DNA from: CAZMMV01 sp964567475
GTDB taxonomy: Bacteria > Bacillota > Clostridia > Tissierellales > Tissierellaceae
Length of the DNA stretch: 64,000 nt
Direction of reading: 5' to 3'
Assembly: GCA_964567475.1 (NCBI GenBank)
Contig: CAZMMV010000002.1
Coordinates: 3,109-67,108, forward strand
The first letter of the stretch is position 1; the number at the start of each line of letters is the position of its first letter. The notes under the pieces are model-generated. The model worked only from the letters and a program-made list of their open reading frames with translations. It did no database searches and had not been told where the DNA came from. Shown here piece after piece: positions 62,064 through 64,000 of the stretch. The position numbers were made by a program, and so were the translations under genes.

Positions 62064-63190
62064 TAGGCTTCTCCCCTTTCAAAATGTTCTTTTGCATAAT
62101 CAAAACCTTTATTTGTTATTGCCCATTTATTAAAATAGTCTGACTTAGCAAATCCTTTATCTTCTAAAGATTTTAATATATTAGTAACTTTTTTCTGTGA
62201 AGCTTTATCTTGAGTCTTTTCCGGTTTAATTACATATATATCATGACTATGAGATATATCTTCATGATTCATTGCTAAATGATATAAATTAACTAATACC
62301 TGATTTTCATTTATTTCTCTTTTGTTTTTCTTTTGTCTAAAATAATTCCACACTAATCCCCTATTTGGAGCTAAGGTTAAACTAATTAAAACTATTGCAC
62401 TTATTGTTATTACGATTGTTGGCCCTGTAGGCAACTTCGTTATCATAGAGCTCAGCACTGTACCTATAATCCCTGATATGCCTCCAAATATGGCTGAGAG
62501 AACTACCATAACAGATAATCTATCTGTCCATTGCCTTGCTGCTACTGCTGGGGCTGTTAACATAGCACTCATTAAAATAACTCCCACAGTTTGAATTCCT
62601 ATTATAATAGATGTAACTATTATAAAAAACAATAGTGCTGTTATTTTATCTGTAGAAAAGCCAATACTTTTTGCAAATTCTTCATCAAAGGATATTAGTT
62701 TGAACTCCTTCCAAAATAATATAACTATAAAAATAAGTACTACACCTAAAACGGTAATAATCTGTACATCCCTTTTCAAAAGTGTAGATGCTTGACCAAA
62801 TATAAACTTTTCTAAGCCAGCTTGATTAGAATTTGGTATCTTCTGTATATATGTTAAAAGAACCATACCTCCACCAAAAAAAACGGACAATACTAAAGCT
62901 AAAGCACTATCGAATTTAATTCTTGAATATTTACTTATATTTATTATTAAAAATGTAGATAACAATCCTGATATAAGAGCTCCAAGCAACAAGACCTCCG
63001 TTCTCTTTGTCTGTGTAAATAAAAAGGCTAGAGCAATACCAGGTAAAGCTGAATGTGAAACTGCATCTCCCAGAAGACTTTGTTTCCTTATAACTGCAAA
63101 GCTTCCTAATACTCCTGATATTATCCCAAGTAACATAGAACCTAGAGATACTATCCTAAATGTATAATCTGTAAAAATAATTTCCCACAT
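62063..63190 (-). CDS. Mn/Zn-type ABC transporter permease with C-terminal winged-helix-like tail (first)
   Basis: About 375 residues. ABC-3 permease: GSFAVIRKQSLLGDAVSHSALPGIALAFL, IGIQTVGVILMSAMLTAPAVAARQWTDRL. The tail (about 285-375) contains LVNLYHLAMNHEDISHSHDIYV and ILKSLEDKGFAKSDYFNKWAITNKGFDYAKEHF, a winged-helix-like region with His residues. I chose ATG 63190, eight bases after GGTGG; the GTG at 63205 has no proper spacing. It follows the ATPase gene and overlaps the second permease gene. Confidence 0.9.
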   Translation of the reverse strand: MWEIIFTDYTFRIVSLGSMLLGIISGVLGSFAVIRKQSLLGDAVSHSALPGIALAFLFTQTKRTEVLLLGALISGLLSTFLIINISKYSRIKFDSALALVLSVFFGGGMVLLTYIQKIPNSNQAGLEKFIFGQASTLLKRDVQIITVLGVVLIFIVILFWKEFKLISFDEEFAKSIGFSTDKITALLFFIIVTSIIIGIQTVGVILMSAMLTAPAVAARQWTDRLSVMVVLSAIFGGISGIIGTVLSSMITKLPTGPTIVITISAIVLISLTLAPNRGLVWNYFRQKKNKREINENQVLVNLYHLAMNHEDISHSHDIYVIKPEKTQDKASQKKVTNILKSLEDKGFAKSDYFNKWAITNKGFDYAKEHFERGEA

Positions 63191-63205
63191 ATTCAAAACC
63201 ACCAC

Positions 63206-63940
63206 CTACCTTTTTAATATTTCCCCTGTGCTCCTGTAGGTCTTTTCCAAATTTTCATCTGTAAAGATTTCACTTACAGGCCCACTTGCTATTATTTGAG
63301 TATTTAAAAGTACTACATGATCAAAATATTCTTCTACGGTTTGAAGATCATGATGTACCACTATTAAGGTCTTGCCCCTATCTTTCAAAGCCTTTAATAA
63401 AGAAATTATTGTTTTCTCAGTTTTAGCATCTACTCCTTTAAAAGGTTCATCCATAAAATATATATCTGCATCTTGAACTAAAGCTCTGGCAAGAAAAACT
63501 CTTTGTTGTTGTCCTCCAGATAACTGAGATATTTGCCTATTAGCAAATTCCTCCATTCTTACTTGTTTTAGAGCTTCAAGAGCTCTCTTTTTTTCCTCTT
63601 CTCCTGGCCTTTTAAACCATCCTAATTCTCCATAAGTTCCCATGAGAACTACATCTAGGACATCTGTAGGAAAATCCCAATCAACACTACCACTTTGAGG
63701 TACATATCCTATATGTTTCCTTTGAGACTTATAAGTGTCTCCATTAAAAAGCACCTTGCCTGACACTGGTTTTACTAAATCTAGCATGGCCTTAATTAAA
63801 GTTGATTTTCCAGCACCATTAGGACCTACTATTGCCATTAAAACAGCCTTTGGTATATTTAAATCTATATCCCAAAGTACAGGTTTAGTATCATAAGCTA
63901 CAGTCATATCTTCAACTTCTATTATATAATCTCTTTCCAT
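63206..63940 (-). CDS. Mn/Zn-type ABC transporter ATP-binding protein
   Basis: The 244-residue ATPase has Walker [11 protein letters not shown], the Q-loop [12 protein letters not shown] (typical of the manganese/zinc group), signature [15 protein letters not shown], Walker [14 protein letters not shown] and the H-loop VHHD. It powers the two permeases that follow directly. ATG 63940 lies behind ATAGGAGG, 24 bp after the end of the binding-protein gene. Confidence 0.95.
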   Translation of the reverse strand: MERDYIIEVEDMTVAYDTKPVLWDIDLNIPKAVLMAIVGPNGAGKSTLIKAMLDLVKPVSGKVLFNGDTYKSQRKHIGYVPQSGSVDWDFPTDVLDVVLMGTYGELGWFKRPGEEEKKRALEALKQVRMEEFANRQISQLSGGQQQRVFLARALVQDADIYFMDEPFKGVDAKTEKTIISLLKALKDRGKTLIVVHHDLQTVEEYFDHVVLLNTQIIASGPVSEIFTDENLEKTYRSTGEILKR

Positions 63941-63964
63941 AAATTTACCTCCTATATTTCATAA

Positions 63965-64000
63965 TTATTTTAAAGCATCTACAATTGTATCTATATTAGC
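63965..64000 (-). CDS. Metal ABC transporter substrate-binding protein (C-terminal fragment)
   Basis: Only the last 11 codons are in the window: ANIDTIVDALK and stop TAA (63967-63965). The ending NxxTIV-AL(K) is typical of ZnuA/MntC/TroA binding proteins, and the gene directly precedes the ATPase and permeases. The metal cannot be decided from this piece. Confidence 0.7.
   Translation of the reverse strand, partial: ANIDTIVDALK

Overview
This window reads as a contiguous piece of chromosome from an AT-rich, Gram-positive, strictly anaerobic Clostridia-type bacterium, probably a Tissierellales-like, amino-acid-fermenting lineage. That placement is inferred from gene content and style: strong GGAGG ribosome sites, frequent TTG and GTG starts, a selenocysteine formate dehydrogenase, a flavodiiron protein, type II IPP isomerase, a LytR-CpsA-Psr protein and many amino-acid and peptide functions. 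I saw no rRNA, tRNA, CRISPR array, phage or complete insertion sequence. Accessory DNA is limited to three copies of a 45-bp palindromic repeat and two decayed genes.

Layout. 1-8.9 kb holds transporters (an ECF S component cut by the left edge, MATE, DUF1538 with a PII-like protein, DMT, BrnQ) and a biotin circuit: bioY behind a BirA operator, with birA itself 1.5 kb away. Type II isopentenyl-diphosphate isomerase follows. 8.9-12.7 kb holds an LCP protein whose leader is duplicated upstream of fni, a YjiH-family membrane protein and a lipoprotein. 12.7-24.8 kb is the most interesting block: two convergently organised minus-strand units, each behind a -24/-12 (sigma-54) promoter and a shared enhancer-like motif at the same distance. 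They encode lysA, dapF and a dicarboxylate/amino-acid symporter; then a decayed lysA copy, an M20 amidohydrolase, a PAS/AAA+ sigma-54 activator, an M19 dipeptidase, an LD-carboxypeptidase and a LysM-repeat protein. I read this as a sigma-54-controlled salvage route from muropeptides and diaminopimelate to lysine.

24.8-36.6 kb holds a two-gene permease with a fused ferredoxin opposite a Crp-type regulator, a PatB-like lyase, a flavodiiron protein, HflKC, a second Crp regulator, threonine aldolase, a DEAD-box helicase and mobB. 36.9-47.4 kb is a formate dehydrogenase and molybdenum-cofactor island: a ferritin-like protein plus selenocysteine FdhA on the plus strand, converging on a minus-strand run nuoE-nuoF-nuoG-like-mogA-mobA and moeA-moaA-moaC. 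The genes together supply the enzyme, its probable NADH/ferredoxin module and most of the cofactor pathway (moaD, moaE and moeB are not here).

47.7-54.7 kb holds small genes, a hemerythrin-like protein, a lipase remnant, ung, an M18 aminopeptidase and the TrkAH potassium system. 54.8-58.9 kb is a Mrp/MinD/NifX/DUF134 cluster resembling the orange-protein loci of anaerobes, behind a strong promoter with a palindrome at the start point. 58.9-64 kb holds the PEP-synthase/PPDK regulatory protein, a Ca/Na antiporter and a manganese/zinc-type ABC transporter whose two permeases both carry C-terminal winged-helix-like tails; its binding protein is cut by the right edge.
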